DNA of 64,000 nucleotides from Roseovarius sp. M141 (GCF_024355225.1 NZ_VCNH01000002.1:62001-126000); one strand, 5' to 3'; positions 27,354-37,087 are shown, numbered from the stretch's first letter. Notes: generated from the sequence alone by a model not told the origin. Made by a program: numbers and translations.

Positions 27354-27371
27354 TGTAATACAATGTAATAC
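27354..27371 (-). promoter_or_regulatory. Direct-repeat operator of the ParDE-type operon
   Basis: Two copies of TGTAATAC (27354-27361 and 27364-27371) spaced one helical turn apart, with a further GTATT at 27335-27339. Such 10 bp-spaced repeats suit binding of tandem RHH dimers. It lies 23 bp before the antitoxin start. Confidence 0.45.
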
Positions 27372-27969
27372 GAGATAGTCCTTCATGCAAGAAGAACTCG
27401 AAGAGTTTCGCGCTTATAGTGCAATGCGTGTCTGGACTACTGACGGCAGATGCCCTGAGTTTAATCAGCATAGGCGATAAGTGGGGCGATGATCACACGG
27501 CCTCCATCGGTTTTGGGCCTTTTGCGTAGTTGGTGGTTCGGCATGGATACTACGGGTAACCTTGGCAGCGTTGGGAGCCAGACATGCGTCGAGATCCGTT
27601 CAAGGGCCATCGATTTCCGCGGGACGTGATCCTGCTCGGGGTCTCGCGATGACGGTGCTGCTTCCTCGTGACTTGGCCAGCAACGCTTCAACCTGCGCGG
27701 TCCTCGGAGCGTAAGCGGTTTCGGTTTTGGCCCTGATGAAATCGGAGGCTTACCCAGTGTAGAGGTCACGGGCAAAGGGCATGCAAGTTAACATTATTGG
27801 TAATAGTGTTAAATAATTGAGGATCCTGGCCAATCCGGCGACCATCAAGCAGCTGGGCGCATCGGCCATGGAAACAACGGAAAGTCGGGTTTCTCCGTCG
27901 ATCCTGCTAGGAGTGCAGGGTGGGTGTTCTTGCTTCACCGTTTAACAGGTTTCCGGTAGACTGTTAAGC
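27372..27969. other. Intergenic region before the tyrosine recombinase
   Basis: No gene supported. It contains an imperfect inverted repeat at 27788-27812 (TTAACATTATT and AATAGTGTTAA around a short centre) in an AT-rich patch, and the recombinase-proximal repeat at 27942-27967. Either could be an operator or a recombination site. Confidence 0.4.
27942..27967. promoter_or_regulatory. Inverted repeat at the recombinase start
   Basis: TTAACAG at 27942-27948 and its complement CTGTTAA at 27961-27967 with 12 bases between, ending 3 bp before the recombinase ATG. Arms and spacing resemble a tyrosine-recombinase core site. It would also work as an autoregulatory operator. Confidence 0.4.
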
Positions 27970-28575
27970 ATGAGCGAAATGCGCATCTACGACACTGCCG
28001 GAAACCGGCTCTACCTCAACGCCGAAGAGCGCGCTGCCTTCTTGGCCGTGGCCAGACGCAAGCCCGCGCGGGATCGTACCCTCTGCGAAACCCTGCACTT
28101 CACCGGCTGTCGTCCGTCCGAGCTCGTGGAGATCATCCCGGCCCGCGTGGACCTGTCGGGCGGGACGATCACCATTCGCAGCCTGAAAAAACGTAGTGAT
28201 GCCTCTGGGGCCTTGAAAATTGTCTACAGGAGCGTTCCAGTGCCGCCGGACTACCTTGATACGCTGAACACCGCGCACGGCATCAGAGAAGCCCAGAAAT
28301 CGCGCAAGCAGGCCAAGGCACCGATCTGGCCGCTCAGCCGCGTGCGGGTCTGGCAGATCGTCAAGGGGATCATGATCGAGGCCGGGATACCGGACGCACC
28401 GCAGCGCAGTCCGAAAGGTTTGCGCCACGGCTTCGGGATCAACGCCATGGCGAACGGCATTCCGTTGCACATGCTCCAGAAATGGTTGGGGCATGCACAG
28501 CTCAGCACGACGGTGATCTATGCCGATGCCGTGGGTAAGGAAGAGCAGGATATCGCAGCCAGGATGTGGGGGTAG
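27970..28575 (+). CDS. Minimal tyrosine recombinase (catalytic domain only)
   Basis: 201 aa, lacking the usual N-terminal core-binding domain. Catalytic residues: Arg in FTGCRPSELVEI, Lys in SLKKR, Arg in KGLRHGFG, His in WLGHAQLSTT and Tyr in VIYADA. The first His of the HxxR box is Lys here (SPKGLRHG). Such short integrases occur on Rhodobacteraceae plasmids. It may resolve dimers or move a cassette. The inverted repeat at its start is the obvious candidate site. Confidence 0.75.
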   Translation: MSEMRIYDTAGNRLYLNAEERAAFLAVARRKPARDRTLCETLHFTGCRPSELVEIIPARVDLSGGTITIRSLKKRSDASGALKIVYRSVPVPPDYLDTLNTAHGIREAQKSRKQAKAPIWPLSRVRVWQIVKGIMIEAGIPDAPQRSPKGLRHGFGINAMANGIPLHMLQKWLGHAQLSTTVIYADAVGKEEQDIAARMWG

Positions 28576-28580
28576 GGACA

Positions 28581-28796
28581 ATGCATCTGACCAGGACAGC
28601 GCCAGGCGCCAATCTGAAACGGTTCTACCGCATGGAGATCGTGCGCGGTCTCTTTGGGGACTGGGGTCTCGTGCGCAACTGGGGGAGGATCGGCAGTTCC
28701 GGGCAGTTACGGACGGATTGGTTCGACACCGAGGCGGACGCAAAAGACGCCCGTTTCGACCTGCACATGGCGAAGGCGAAGCGGGGCTACGAGTAG
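28581..28796 (+). CDS. WGR-domain protein
   Basis: 71 aa consisting of one WGR domain: RFYRMEIVRGLFGDWGLVRN, then WGRIGSSGQ and DAKDARFDLHMAKAKRGY. WGR domains bind nucleic acid ends in PARPs and in some bacterial regulators. ATG 28581, 5 bp after the recombinase stop with GGGGTAGGGA as ribosome site, so the two genes are likely cotranscribed. Confidence 0.75.
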   Translation: MHLTRTAPGANLKRFYRMEIVRGLFGDWGLVRNWGRIGSSGQLRTDWFDTEADAKDARFDLHMAKAKRGYE

Positions 28797-28857
28797 CCCC
28801 GCAAAACGGCCCGCTTTTGTACTGCGATATCGGTCAACGCACACCGAGCCCAACGAA

Positions 28858-28887
28858 AACGGCGGGCCCTTTGCAGGACCCGCCGTT
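28858..28887. terminator. Bidirectional hairpin terminator
   Basis: AACGGCGGGCCC and GGACCCGCCGTT form a 12 bp stem with one mismatch and a 6 nt loop. It lies between the converging WGR and phasin genes and can end both transcripts. Confidence 0.65.
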
Positions 28888-28918
28888 CATCATCTGTCGA
28901 TCCTTACAGCTTGCAGCC

Positions 28919-29347
28919 TCAGGCCGCTTTCTTGGCCGCCGAGTGGACCGTCTGAGCGGCTCCTTCGGCAGCGGTGGTCACCTTGTCGCTGATTTCTTCG
29001 CCTGCCTTGGAGGCAAGCTCAGCAGTCTCGGTGCCAACCTTTTGCGTTTCGTTTGAATAGCTCTGGACGGTGCGCGTGAACAGCTCTGTCTGCTTCTTCA
29101 CGAAGTCGGTGTAGGCACTGCCGTACTCGGAAACATCGTCGCGAACCTGGGCCAGGTCGCGCATGTTCGAAAGCGCTTCCTTCGTGGTCGCGCTCGCAAT
29201 GTCGGTGGCCCGGGTACCGGCTTCGATGGCGATCGACGCCATGTGCTCATTCATGCCCGCCCAGGTCTTGAAGGCGTCCTGATAGCCTTGCGGATCGAAC
29301 AGGCTCTGAATGTCGTTCGCGGCGGATTTTGCGTTCTGCTTGGCCAT
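28919..29347 (-). CDS. Phasin-family protein
   Basis: 142 aa. All-helical amphipathic protein typical of Phasin_2: SLFDPQGYQDAFKTWAGMNE, TTKEALSNMRDL, YTDFVKKQTELFTRTVQSY, Ala-rich C-terminus. Phasins coat polyhydroxyalkanoate granules. ATG 29347 follows a strong AAGGAGA. Earlier in-frame codons do not look like protein. Confidence 0.82.
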   Translation of the reverse strand: MAKQNAKSAANDIQSLFDPQGYQDAFKTWAGMNEHMASIAIEAGTRATDIASATTKEALSNMRDLAQVRDDVSEYGSAYTDFVKKQTELFTRTVQSYSNETQKVGTETAELASKAGEEISDKVTTAAEGAAQTVHSAAKKAA

Positions 29348-29718
29348 GTCGGGTCTCCTTCCGGGAGCGTTTCGTGTGTCGTTTTCTTCTATAAAGAAGT
29401 TAATGCTGCACCGCAGCAATTCAACCCCGGCACGCTGCGATGCAGAAGAAAATTTCGATCCGGTCTGAAGGTGCGCTGCCCGAGTGAATGGCTTGGCGTG
29501 TGGAGGCGCGGATCGGCGCTTCGACCCATCAGGGGTGCAAGGCAGACACTGGGCAAAAACGTGCCAGAACCTTTTCGGTTTGGCACGGATTAAGCCAATG
29601 ATCTCGCGAGGGTGGGGCAGGGCGGTCACAACAGAAGGTTTGTTGAACGCGCAAGCGTAGCCACTGTGCTGGGCAAGGCCGCATTGAAACCCATGGCGAT
29701 ATTCGCCATCATATTTCG
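29348..29718. other. Intergenic region between phasin and acetyltransferase genes
   Basis: Divergent promoters must lie here. No gene, repeat or clear promoter box was identified. Confidence 0.4.
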
Positions 29719-30210
29719 ATGATCAGATCAGCCACCTTAGACGATGCCGCCGCCATAGCAGCAATCTACGCCCCCATTGTAAAAACGACGACGATTTCTC
29801 TTGAGGAAGACCCGCCTTCTGCTGTGGAGATCGCGGGCCGGATAGAAGCATTGTTACAGATAATGCCGTATCTTGTCGCCCAGAGAGGAAGCGACGTGAT
29901 TGGGTACGCCTACGCCAGCCCGCATCGCCAGAGATCAGCTTATAGGTTTGCAGTCGACGTGACAGTCTATGTTGACGAAACCATGCGGCGCAGTGGAACT
30001 GGAAAATCGCTCTATGAGCATCTTTTGGCGGACTTACGGGAGAGGAAGTTCCACCGGGCATATGCTGGGATTGCCTTGCCAAATGATGGCAGCATTGGAT
30101 TGCACGAGGCATTGGGGTTCAGCCACATTGGCACTTATCATGAGGTTGGCTTCAAATTTGGTAAGTGGCATGACGTTGGCTGGTGGGAGCGAGACCTGAC
30201 ACGCAAGTAA
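29719..30210 (+). CDS. GNAT N-acetyltransferase, PAT/MnaT type
   Basis: 163 aa. Matches phosphinothricin/L-amino-acid N-acetyltransferases: MIRSATLDDAAAIAAIYAPI, TISLEEDPPSAVEI, VIGYAYASPHRQRSAYRFAV, the acetyl-CoA loop RRSGTGKSLY, ALPNDGSIGLHEALGF and GWWERDL. It acetylates the amino group of small amino-acid analogues (phosphinothricin, methionine sulfoximine or related compounds). Full length. ATG 29719. Confidence 0.85.
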   Translation: MIRSATLDDAAAIAAIYAPIVKTTTISLEEDPPSAVEIAGRIEALLQIMPYLVAQRGSDVIGYAYASPHRQRSAYRFAVDVTVYVDETMRRSGTGKSLYEHLLADLRERKFHRAYAGIALPNDGSIGLHEALGFSHIGTYHEVGFKFGKWHDVGWWERDLTRK

Positions 30211-30540
30211 AATAGGCATTCGCGGCATCGAATAAACAGTTCAATATGGGCTTGGTGTGACCTTCACCGCTATCTGCCGCATTTTTTCTGATGCTATCCG
30301 GCGCCATTGACGAGTGTGAATCAGGCAGCTTCGGAAACTGCGTCGGTGATATGGGGTCTGCTCCGGCGTGGAGCAGGATCGTGGGTTAATGAGATCGTCC
30401 ATTGATAAACCTGGATCGAATACGACCGAGGAGGCCGTCGTTGAGTGGCGAGTATTGTACGGCGCTTTCAGAATTGCCTTCGCTGCCGGTGTGCAGCAGA
30501 ATACACTGCTTTCCGCAGCGAGAGACGCGCGGTCGTGTTC
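30211..30540. other. Intergenic region without a recognised gene
   Basis: Between the convergent acetyltransferase and alcohol dehydrogenase genes. No reading frame, repeat or RNA signature was recognised before the terminator at 30541. Confidence 0.4.
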
Positions 30541-30579
30541 ATAGCGGTCGGCCCGGATAGAATTCGGGCCGACCGCTAT
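30541..30579. terminator. Perfect 15 bp hairpin terminator
   Basis: ATAGCGGTCGGCCCG at 30541-30555 pairs perfectly with 30565-30579 around a 9 nt loop. It ends 7 bp after the stop of the alcohol dehydrogenase gene, so it terminates that minus-strand operon. Confidence 0.75.
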
Positions 30580-30586
30580 GGTCAGA

Positions 30587-31621
30587 TCAGGCGGAGAGAT
30601 CCATGACCATCCGGCCTTCGATCTTGCCGGCCTTCATCCGGTCGAAGATCGTGTTGACCTCGTCCAGAGATGCCGTCTCGATGGTGGCCTTCACCTTGCC
30701 GTCGCTCGCGAAATCGAGCGATTTCTGAAGATCGAGCCGCGTGCCCACGATGGAGCCGCGCACGGTGACGCCATTGAGCACCATACCGAAGATGTTGAGC
30801 GGAAAGTCACCGGGCGGCAGGCCGTTCAACGCAACCGTACCTCCTCGATCCACCATGCCAACGGCTTGCTCGAAGGCCTTTTCACTGACCGCCGTCACCA
30901 GGATGCCTTGAACGCCCCCGCCTGTTTCGCGTTGGACCTCGGCCGCCGGGTCCTCGCTGGTGCGGGCGTTCACGGTGATCTTCGCCCCCAGCCGCCGGGC
31001 GAGGTCGAGCTTGGCATCGTCTATATCGACCGCGACCACGTCGAAACCCATGGCGACGGCGTATTGGACAGCCATGTGCCCGAGCCCGCCGATGCCCGAG
31101 ATGGCGACCGTGTCGCCCGGACGGGCATCGGTCATCTTGAGGCCCTTGTAGACAGTAACCCCCGCGCAGAGAACGGGCGCGATTTCGTTGAACCCGATAT
31201 TGTCGGGCAGGTGGCCGATGTAGTTGGGATCGGCCAGAACGTAATCCGCAAACCCGCCATTTACCGAGTACCCGGTGTTCTGCTGGCTTTCGCAGAGCGT
31301 TTCCCAGCCGCCGAGGCAATGGCGGCAATGGCCGCAGGCGGTATAGAGCCACGGTACACCGACGCGGTCGCCCTCTTTCACGTGGGTCACACCCTTGCCC
31401 ACGGCCGAGACAAATCCGACCCCTTCGTGGCCGGGAATGAACGGTGGCTTGGGCTTGACGGGCCAATCACCCTCGGCGGCGTGCAGGTCCGTGTGGCACA
31501 CGCCAGAGGCCTGAATGGCGACCTGTATCATGCCGGGCTCGACCTCGGGGACGGGTACTTCCTCGATCCGGAGAGGCGCACCGAATTCGTGGACCACGGC
31601 TGCTTTCATCGTTTTTGACAT
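30587..31621 (-). CDS. adhP: Zinc-dependent alcohol dehydrogenase
   Basis: 344 aa MDR-family enzyme. Catalytic zinc: Cys in SGVCHTDLH and GHEGVGFV. Structural zinc: CGHCRHCLGGWETLC. Cofactor loop: GIGGLGHMAVQYA. NAD binding: VVAVDIDDAKL. It oxidises ethanol or other short alcohols to the aldehyde, which the preceding gene's product oxidises to acid. ATG 31621 has GGGAGAAGAAGAG upstream and lies 13 bp from the stop of the aldehyde dehydrogenase gene. Same operon. Confidence 0.9.
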   Translation of the reverse strand: MSKTMKAAVVHEFGAPLRIEEVPVPEVEPGMIQVAIQASGVCHTDLHAAEGDWPVKPKPPFIPGHEGVGFVSAVGKGVTHVKEGDRVGVPWLYTACGHCRHCLGGWETLCESQQNTGYSVNGGFADYVLADPNYIGHLPDNIGFNEIAPVLCAGVTVYKGLKMTDARPGDTVAISGIGGLGHMAVQYAVAMGFDVVAVDIDDAKLDLARRLGAKITVNARTSEDPAAEVQRETGGGVQGILVTAVSEKAFEQAVGMVDRGGTVALNGLPPGDFPLNIFGMVLNGVTVRGSIVGTRLDLQKSLDFASDGKVKATIETASLDEVNTIFDRMKAGKIEGRMVMDLSA

Positions 31622-31634
31622 CTCTTCTTCTCCC

Positions 31635-33155
31635 TTAGAAAAAACCAAGCTTGTTTGGGTTGTAGCTGACCAGCATGTTCTTGGTCTGCTGATAATGGTC
31701 GAGCATCATCTTGTGGTTCTCACGCCCAATTCCCGATTGCTTGTATCCGCCGAAAGCAGCATGGGCGGGATAGGCGTGATAGTTGTTGACCCAGACACGG
31801 CCCGCCTCGATCCCGCGGCCCATGCGGTAGCAGCGGTTGGCGTCTCGGCTCCAGACACCGGCACCCAAGCCGTACATGGTGTCGTTGGCCAGCGCCAAGG
31901 CCTCGGCTTCGTCCTTGAAGGTCGTGACCGACACGACGGGGCCGAAGATTTCCTCCTGGAAGACGCGCATCTTATTGTGACCCTTCAGGATCGTGGGCTC
32001 GATGTAGAAGCCGCCTGCTATGTCGTCCGAAACGTCGGCCATACCGCCACCCGTCAGCACCTCGGCCCCCTCTTCGACACCTATGGTGAAGTAGGACATG
32101 ATCTTGTCGCGCTGCTCCTCGCTGGCCTGAGCGCCGACCATGGTCTCCATGTCGCGCGGATCACCCTGTTTGATGGCTTTCACCCGCGCGATGCAGCGTT
32201 CGATGAAGTCCTCGTAGATGTCTTCCTGGATCAGAGCTCGGCTGGGGCAGGTGCAGACTTCGCCTTGGTTAAACGCGAACAGCACGAAACCCTCGACCGC
32301 CTTGTCGAGAAATGCGTCGTCCTCGGCCATGATGTCCGAGAAGAAGACGTTGGGCGACTTGCCACCAAGTTCCAGCGTCACTGGGATCAGGTTCTTGGTC
32401 GCGGCCTGCATGATCTTGCGGCCGGTCTCGGTCGAGCCGGTAAAAGCGATCTTGGCGATGCGCGGGCTTTCGGCCAGCGCCCCGCCGACCTCGGCCCCGT
32501 AGCCGTTGACCACGTTCAGCACACCGTCAGGCAGCAGATCCGCGATCAGTTCGGCCAGCACCAGGATTGCTGCGGGGGTCTGCTCGGCCGGTTTCAGCAC
32601 GACGCAGTTACCCGCCGCCAAGGCCGGGGCCAGCTTCCAGGCTGCCATCAGGATCGAGAAGTTCCACGGGATGATTTGGCCGACCACGCCGAGAGGCTCA
32701 TGGTAGTGATAGGCTACAGTGTCCACATCAATCTGGGACATGGTGCCTTCCTGCGCCCTCAATACCCCGGCGAAATACCGGAAATGGTCGATCGCAAGTG
32801 GAATATCGGCAGCCGTCGTCTCGCGGATCGGTTTACCATTGTCCCAGGTTTCGGCCCGAGCCAGAAGATCGAGATTCTCCTCCAGCCGGTCCGCGATCTT
32901 GAGAATTATGTTCGCCCGCTCCGTCGCGGACGTGGCCCCCCATTGCGCCTTTGCGGCGTGCGCGGCGTCGAGTGCCAGTTCCACGTCGGCAGGACCTGAT
33001 CTCGCGACCTGACAGACTGTCTGCCCGTTGATCGGGGTTACATTGTCGAAATAGGCGCCGTCAACCGGGGCAACGAATTTGCCGCCGATGAAGTTGTCGT
33101 ACCGATCCCTGAAGGGGGAGGCGTACACGCTTTGGGGTTTGCTCATCTCGTTCAT
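31635..33155 (-). CDS. NAD-dependent (acet)aldehyde dehydrogenase
   Basis: 506 aa. Very close to the AldA/ExaC/AcoD class: [59 protein letters not shown] (Glu) and the nucleophile region [23 protein letters not shown]. It oxidises acetaldehyde or related aldehydes to acids. ATG 33155 follows TGGAGG. First gene of the operon with the alcohol dehydrogenase. Confidence 0.9.
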   Translation of the reverse strand: MNEMSKPQSVYASPFRDRYDNFIGGKFVAPVDGAYFDNVTPINGQTVCQVARSGPADVELALDAAHAAKAQWGATSATERANIILKIADRLEENLDLLARAETWDNGKPIRETTAADIPLAIDHFRYFAGVLRAQEGTMSQIDVDTVAYHYHEPLGVVGQIIPWNFSILMAAWKLAPALAAGNCVVLKPAEQTPAAILVLAELIADLLPDGVLNVVNGYGAEVGGALAESPRIAKIAFTGSTETGRKIMQAATKNLIPVTLELGGKSPNVFFSDIMAEDDAFLDKAVEGFVLFAFNQGEVCTCPSRALIQEDIYEDFIERCIARVKAIKQGDPRDMETMVGAQASEEQRDKIMSYFTIGVEEGAEVLTGGGMADVSDDIAGGFYIEPTILKGHNKMRVFQEEIFGPVVSVTTFKDEAEALALANDTMYGLGAGVWSRDANRCYRMGRGIEAGRVWVNNYHAYPAHAAFGGYKQSGIGRENHKMMLDHYQQTKNMLVSYNPNKLGFF

Positions 33156-33259
33156 GGTTTTCCTCCATTGATTGACCGGAACCTCCTCCCGGTTCGATAT
33201 CAGCATGCCACAGAGGTATTGGGAGGCGAATACAGCCAAGTATGGCTGATGGGCCACTG

Positions 33260-33277
33260 TGTCTCAGCAGTGAGACA
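33260..33277 (-). promoter_or_regulatory. Palindrome upstream of the aldehyde dehydrogenase operon
   Basis: TGTCTCAgcagTGAGACA, a perfect 7 bp inverted repeat 105 bp before the dehydrogenase ATG and just after the regulator gene. Likely binding site of the Fis-type helix-turn-helix of the regulator. No convincing sigma-54 box was found between it and the gene. Confidence 0.55.
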
Positions 33278-33288
33278 GTTGGCCGGTC

Positions 33289-34245
33289 TTACCTTTCGAT
33301 TCCGAGTCGGCGCATCTGCCGATAGAGCGTGGCGCGCCCGATCCCGAGCATCCGTGCCGCCTGCGAGACGTTGCCATCCGCGCGGACCAGTGCGCGGACA
33401 ACCGCAGCCCGTTCAGCCTTCTTGAAGCCCGTGGGGCCGCCGTCCCGACCGAAGAGGTCCACTGTCGGACGGGGTTTGATCTGTCCAGTCGGCTCAAGCC
33501 CGAACATGCGGCGCGCGGTACGGGTAGCACCGATCACCAGATCATCCCCGTCCACGGCCAATAGGGCTGTTGCATCGATCCCGTCCGGGCCTGCCATGAT
33601 TATCCGCGCATTGGGGAAGGACGATCTAAAATGACAGTTCTCGATGACCTGAGCGTACTGGGACACCGTGTTAGACAACAGCCGGTTGAAGCCTTCGGTC
33701 TCGTCAACGCGCGCTGATGAGACATCGAGTGCCGCAAGAATGTGTCCATCCGCCCCGAAGATTGGCGCATCCATGCAGCTGAGGGCCGTGTTCCGCGCGA
33801 AAAAATGATCCTCGCGATGGATGGTGATCCGGCGCTTTTCGGCCAGGCAGGTGCCGATCCCGTTCGTGCCCTCGTGCGCCTCGCTCCAGTCGGCACCGGG
33901 GTGAAGACCCCAGTTGCGAAAGGTTGCTGCATCCGCATCGGCGCATCTGAGGTCGAGCACGATCCCGGTTGCATCGGTCAACAGAACCCCGCAGCCCGAG
34001 GCGCCGACAAGCGCGAAAAGCTCATCCAGCTTCGGCGTCGCCATTGCAAGGAGCCTTCCGAGTTCGTCCCGGCGTCGAGCCAGTTCGCTGCATTCGATCA
34101 GATAAGGCGCTTTGTCATTGGCGGGATCGAGACCGTGATGCTCCATCGAGCGCCGCCAAGATGCCGCCAGAGGCGAACGCGCCGCGTCCGACCCGGACTC
34201 GACCACGCGGATCACCTTGCCTACATGATGCGCCTCCCGTCGCAT
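33289..34245 (-). CDS. AcoR-like GAF/Fis-type regulator lacking an AAA+ domain
   Basis: 318 aa. Middle GAF domain (LFALVGASGCGVLLTDATGI, HEGTNGIGTCLAEKR, HREDHFF, DAPIFGADG) and C-terminal Fis helix-turn-helix (GNVSQAARMLGIGRATLYRQ). AcoR-type activators normally have a sigma-54 AAA+ domain between these. Here it is absent, so it should act with ordinary RNA polymerase. ATG 34245 has GGGAGG upstream. Adjacent to and in the same direction as the dehydrogenase genes it probably controls. Confidence 0.78.
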   Translation of the reverse strand: MRREAHHVGKVIRVVESGSDAARSPLAASWRRSMEHHGLDPANDKAPYLIECSELARRRDELGRLLAMATPKLDELFALVGASGCGVLLTDATGIVLDLRCADADAATFRNWGLHPGADWSEAHEGTNGIGTCLAEKRRITIHREDHFFARNTALSCMDAPIFGADGHILAALDVSSARVDETEGFNRLLSNTVSQYAQVIENCHFRSSFPNARIIMAGPDGIDATALLAVDGDDLVIGATRTARRMFGLEPTGQIKPRPTVDLFGRDGGPTGFKKAERAAVVRALVRADGNVSQAARMLGIGRATLYRQMRRLGIER

Positions 34246-34447
34246 GATGTGTCCTCCCGTGTAAGGCAGACAGCGAAGGGCGAGAGCAAAGCGCTTGGGG
34301 TTTCGCGATCCACGCCCCTCTAAAGCCATTATCGCGGATCGTAACACATTCAACCTCTGATTTGACCGAATTAGGTGATGCCCGGTCAAATGAGCGGCGC
34401 TGCGTATGCGAGAGTTGCCTACACATAGGATATCTGTATATCCGGAT

Positions 34448-35300
<853 letters not shown>

Positions 35301-35310
35301 TCATCCAAAG

Positions 35311-35336
35311 AAAAAGGCCGCCATTGCGGCGGCCCC
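35311..35336 (-). terminator. Attenuator terminator in the trpS leader
   Basis: On the minus strand GGCCGCC, loop GCAAT, GGCGGCC, then TTTTT. Intrinsic terminator between the leader peptide and trpS. An upstream segment GCGGCCGG can pair with the left part of this stem to form an antiterminator. Confidence 0.7.
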
Positions 35337-35365
35337 GGGATGCAATGAAACGTCCGGCCGCTCTG

Positions 35366-35413
35366 CTAGCTGGCCGGCCACCAGATGGTGGCGATGATCG
35401 TGATGCGTTTCAT
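35366..35413 (-). CDS. trp leader peptide with tandem Trp codons
   Basis: 15 codons, MKRITIIATIWWPAS, ending TAG at 35366-35368. Two adjacent Trp codons near the end, then overlapping hairpin segments and a terminator at 35311-35336, are the layout of ribosome-mediated attenuation. When charged tRNA-Trp is scarce the ribosome stalls at the Trp codons and the terminator does not form. Comparable control has been reported for an auxiliary TrpRS gene in Streptomyces. Here the controlled gene is now truncated. Confidence 0.7.
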   Translation of the reverse strand: MKRITIIATIWWPAS

Positions 35414-35760
35414 AACGTCGGGGGTAACTTGTAGAGTCCACTTAGGCAATCTCTAGCCTGCTTCAGACGGCGAAAGCTCGCATATACATCAGCACTATTA
35501 TGCAGGCCCTGTTCTTTGCTCAACACAGAGTCCGTGAGGCTCCCCAGAGCGTCGCAAGCCTTCCGCAGCCCAGCCCCCCGACGGCAAGTGTTGAAGCAAT
35601 CGCTTCTCCTGCTCGCCGTGCGGCTAACATTCACATCAGAATCAGCGTCCTGAATTATTTCAATGCGGGGATTTCAAATGTTGGATAGCTCGAGAATATC
35701 CTCGACGGAAAGACCGGCCTTGGAATACCGCGTGTCGCGTTGCCGCTCCGCGATGACTCA
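35414..35760. other. Intergenic region, no gene recognised
   Basis: The promoter of the trp leader should lie within the first 100 bp (reading leftward). The rest is unassigned. A 74-codon frame on the minus strand (35410-35634) overlaps the leader and has no recognisable features. Confidence 0.35.
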
Positions 35761-35789
35761 TTGACTGTATCTCAATTGAGACCCATATT
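35761..35789 (+). promoter_or_regulatory. Promoter and operator of the RelBE-type operon
   Basis: -35 TTGACT (35761-35766), 17 bp spacer, -10 CATATT (35784-35789). A 12 bp perfect palindrome TCTCAATTGAGA (35770-35781) sits between the boxes, where a bound antitoxin would block polymerase. Confidence 0.55.
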
Positions 35790-35814
35790 CCTCATATATA
35801 CAGGAGAACATGCC

Positions 35815-36108
35815 ATGACGGCGCGAACCTCAATGCTCCACGTCCGCGTAGATGACCAACTCAAGGCACAAGCAGCCGATGCTCTGTCTGGTGTCGGCCT
35901 GACGCTTTCGGATGCTGTGCGCATCCTGCTGACCCGCGTTGCGGCTGAGGGCGGCCTGCCTGCAGGCCTGGTCTCGGATCCAGAGAGCTACGACGCTTGG
36001 TTCCGTGCCAAGGTCCAGGAGGCTATGGTGGACCCTCGCCCGACCAAGCCCCACGATCAGGTGATGAAGGAAGCACGTACCCTGATCGACGGAAAGCGCC
36101 GTGCCTGA
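35815..36108 (+). CDS. RelB/DinJ-family antitoxin
   Basis: 97 aa. Ribbon-helix-helix N-terminus SMLHVRVDDQLKAQAADALS and GLTLSDAVRILLTRVAAEG, typical of RelB/DinJ, with a C-terminal helix for toxin binding. ATG 35815 with AGGAGA upstream. Overlaps the toxin start by 8 bp. Confidence 0.82.
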   Translation: MTARTSMLHVRVDDQLKAQAADALSGVGLTLSDAVRILLTRVAAEGGLPAGLVSDPESYDAWFRAKVQEAMVDPRPTKPHDQVMKEARTLIDGKRRA

Positions 36109-36376
36109 ACTCGACTGGAAGGCCCCGGCGGTCGCTGACCTGATGGCAATCGTCGATTATATCTCCGACAACAACCCCGACGCAGCCCTTGTCTTGATGG
36201 AAGAGATCCAGGGAAAGGTTGCACAACTTCCAGGGCACCCGAAGCGCTGCCGCCCCGGCAGGGTAAAGGGCACGCGGGAGTTGGTTGTCCGGCCCAACTA
36301 CATCGTCATCTATGCCGAAACGGCATCGACAGTGACGGTGCTGCGCGTGCTTCACGCCGCGCAGATGTGGCCCTGA
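36101..36376 (+). CDS. RelE/ParE-family toxin
   Basis: 91 aa. Family pattern PELDWKAPAVADLMAIVDYI, RPGRVKGTRELVV, YIVIYAETASTVTVLRVLHA. GTG start inside the antitoxin gene. Second complete toxin-antitoxin pair of the window. It stabilises the plasmid. Ribosome-dependent RNase or gyrase poison cannot be decided from sequence. Confidence 0.8.
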   Translation: MPELDWKAPAVADLMAIVDYISDNNPDAALVLMEEIQGKVAQLPGHPKRCRPGRVKGTRELVVRPNYIVIYAETASTVTVLRVLHAAQMWP

Positions 36377-36639
36377 AAGGTAGTCACATTCAGACCGCAG
36401 CAGCCAATTTATCCTCCCAATATTCGGACCCTCCCGCCACTCAGTCAGAGGTGGTTCCGCAAAACTGAACAGCCGGGATAGGTGCCTCAGCAACGGAGGG
36501 CTGAACTTCGTATGCCTCTCACTTCGACCGAGAACCAAATACATTAAGAAAAGGAAATTCACATATTGTCAAAAAGCCGCTCAACGTTCTGGCGGCGATT
36601 GGCGGCGGTCAGGAGCGACATGCGGCGGCTGTCAAGAAC

Positions 36640-37087
36640 GGGTGCCGAGCATCCATCCGCGGTTCCTGGCGTTGATGAACCACTATGTCATGGAGCCCAT
36701 GCGCCTGCACCCCCGCGTCGGGTTGGGAGAAGGGGCAGGTCGAGAACCAGGTCCAGTTTTTACGAGGCCGATTGTTTGTTCCCATGCCAGCCTTTGATGA
36801 TCTGGACGGGCTGAACGACTGGTTGCGCCTGCGCTGCGAGGAATTGGCAAGTCGCGCTCACCCTGGACAATCGGCTCGCACGATTGCGGAGGTTTTTGAA
36901 GATGAGCGCGCCGAGCTGCGCCCCCTGGGGCGGGCTTTTGACGGCTACGTGGAGAAGACGGTGCGTGTCCGCTCCACCTGCCTGGTTCAATATGCCAGCA
37001 ATCGCTACAGCGTGCCTTCCCGTTTTGCAGGCATCAAACGGCCTTACTTCAGCTACCGTTCCGCCGGAGCGGTGAGGATGCAAGTGA
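36640..37087 (+). pseudogene. IS21-family IstA remnant
   Basis: Reads HPRFLALMNHYVMEP, then after a frame change near 36710 ACTPASGWEKGQVENQVQFL, VPMPAFDDLDGLNDWLRLRC, ARTIAEVFEDERAELRP and YASNRYSVPSRFAG, the second half of IstA. Both ends are lost, and istB is absent. Confidence 0.7.

Noticed and set aside
27461..27938. Short minus-strand frames between the antitoxin and recombinase genes
   Set aside because: Pro/Arg-rich translations without motifs or ribosome sites.
33156..33259. Sigma-54 promoter before the aldehyde dehydrogenase gene
   Set aside because: No GG-N10-GC pattern at a suitable place was found.
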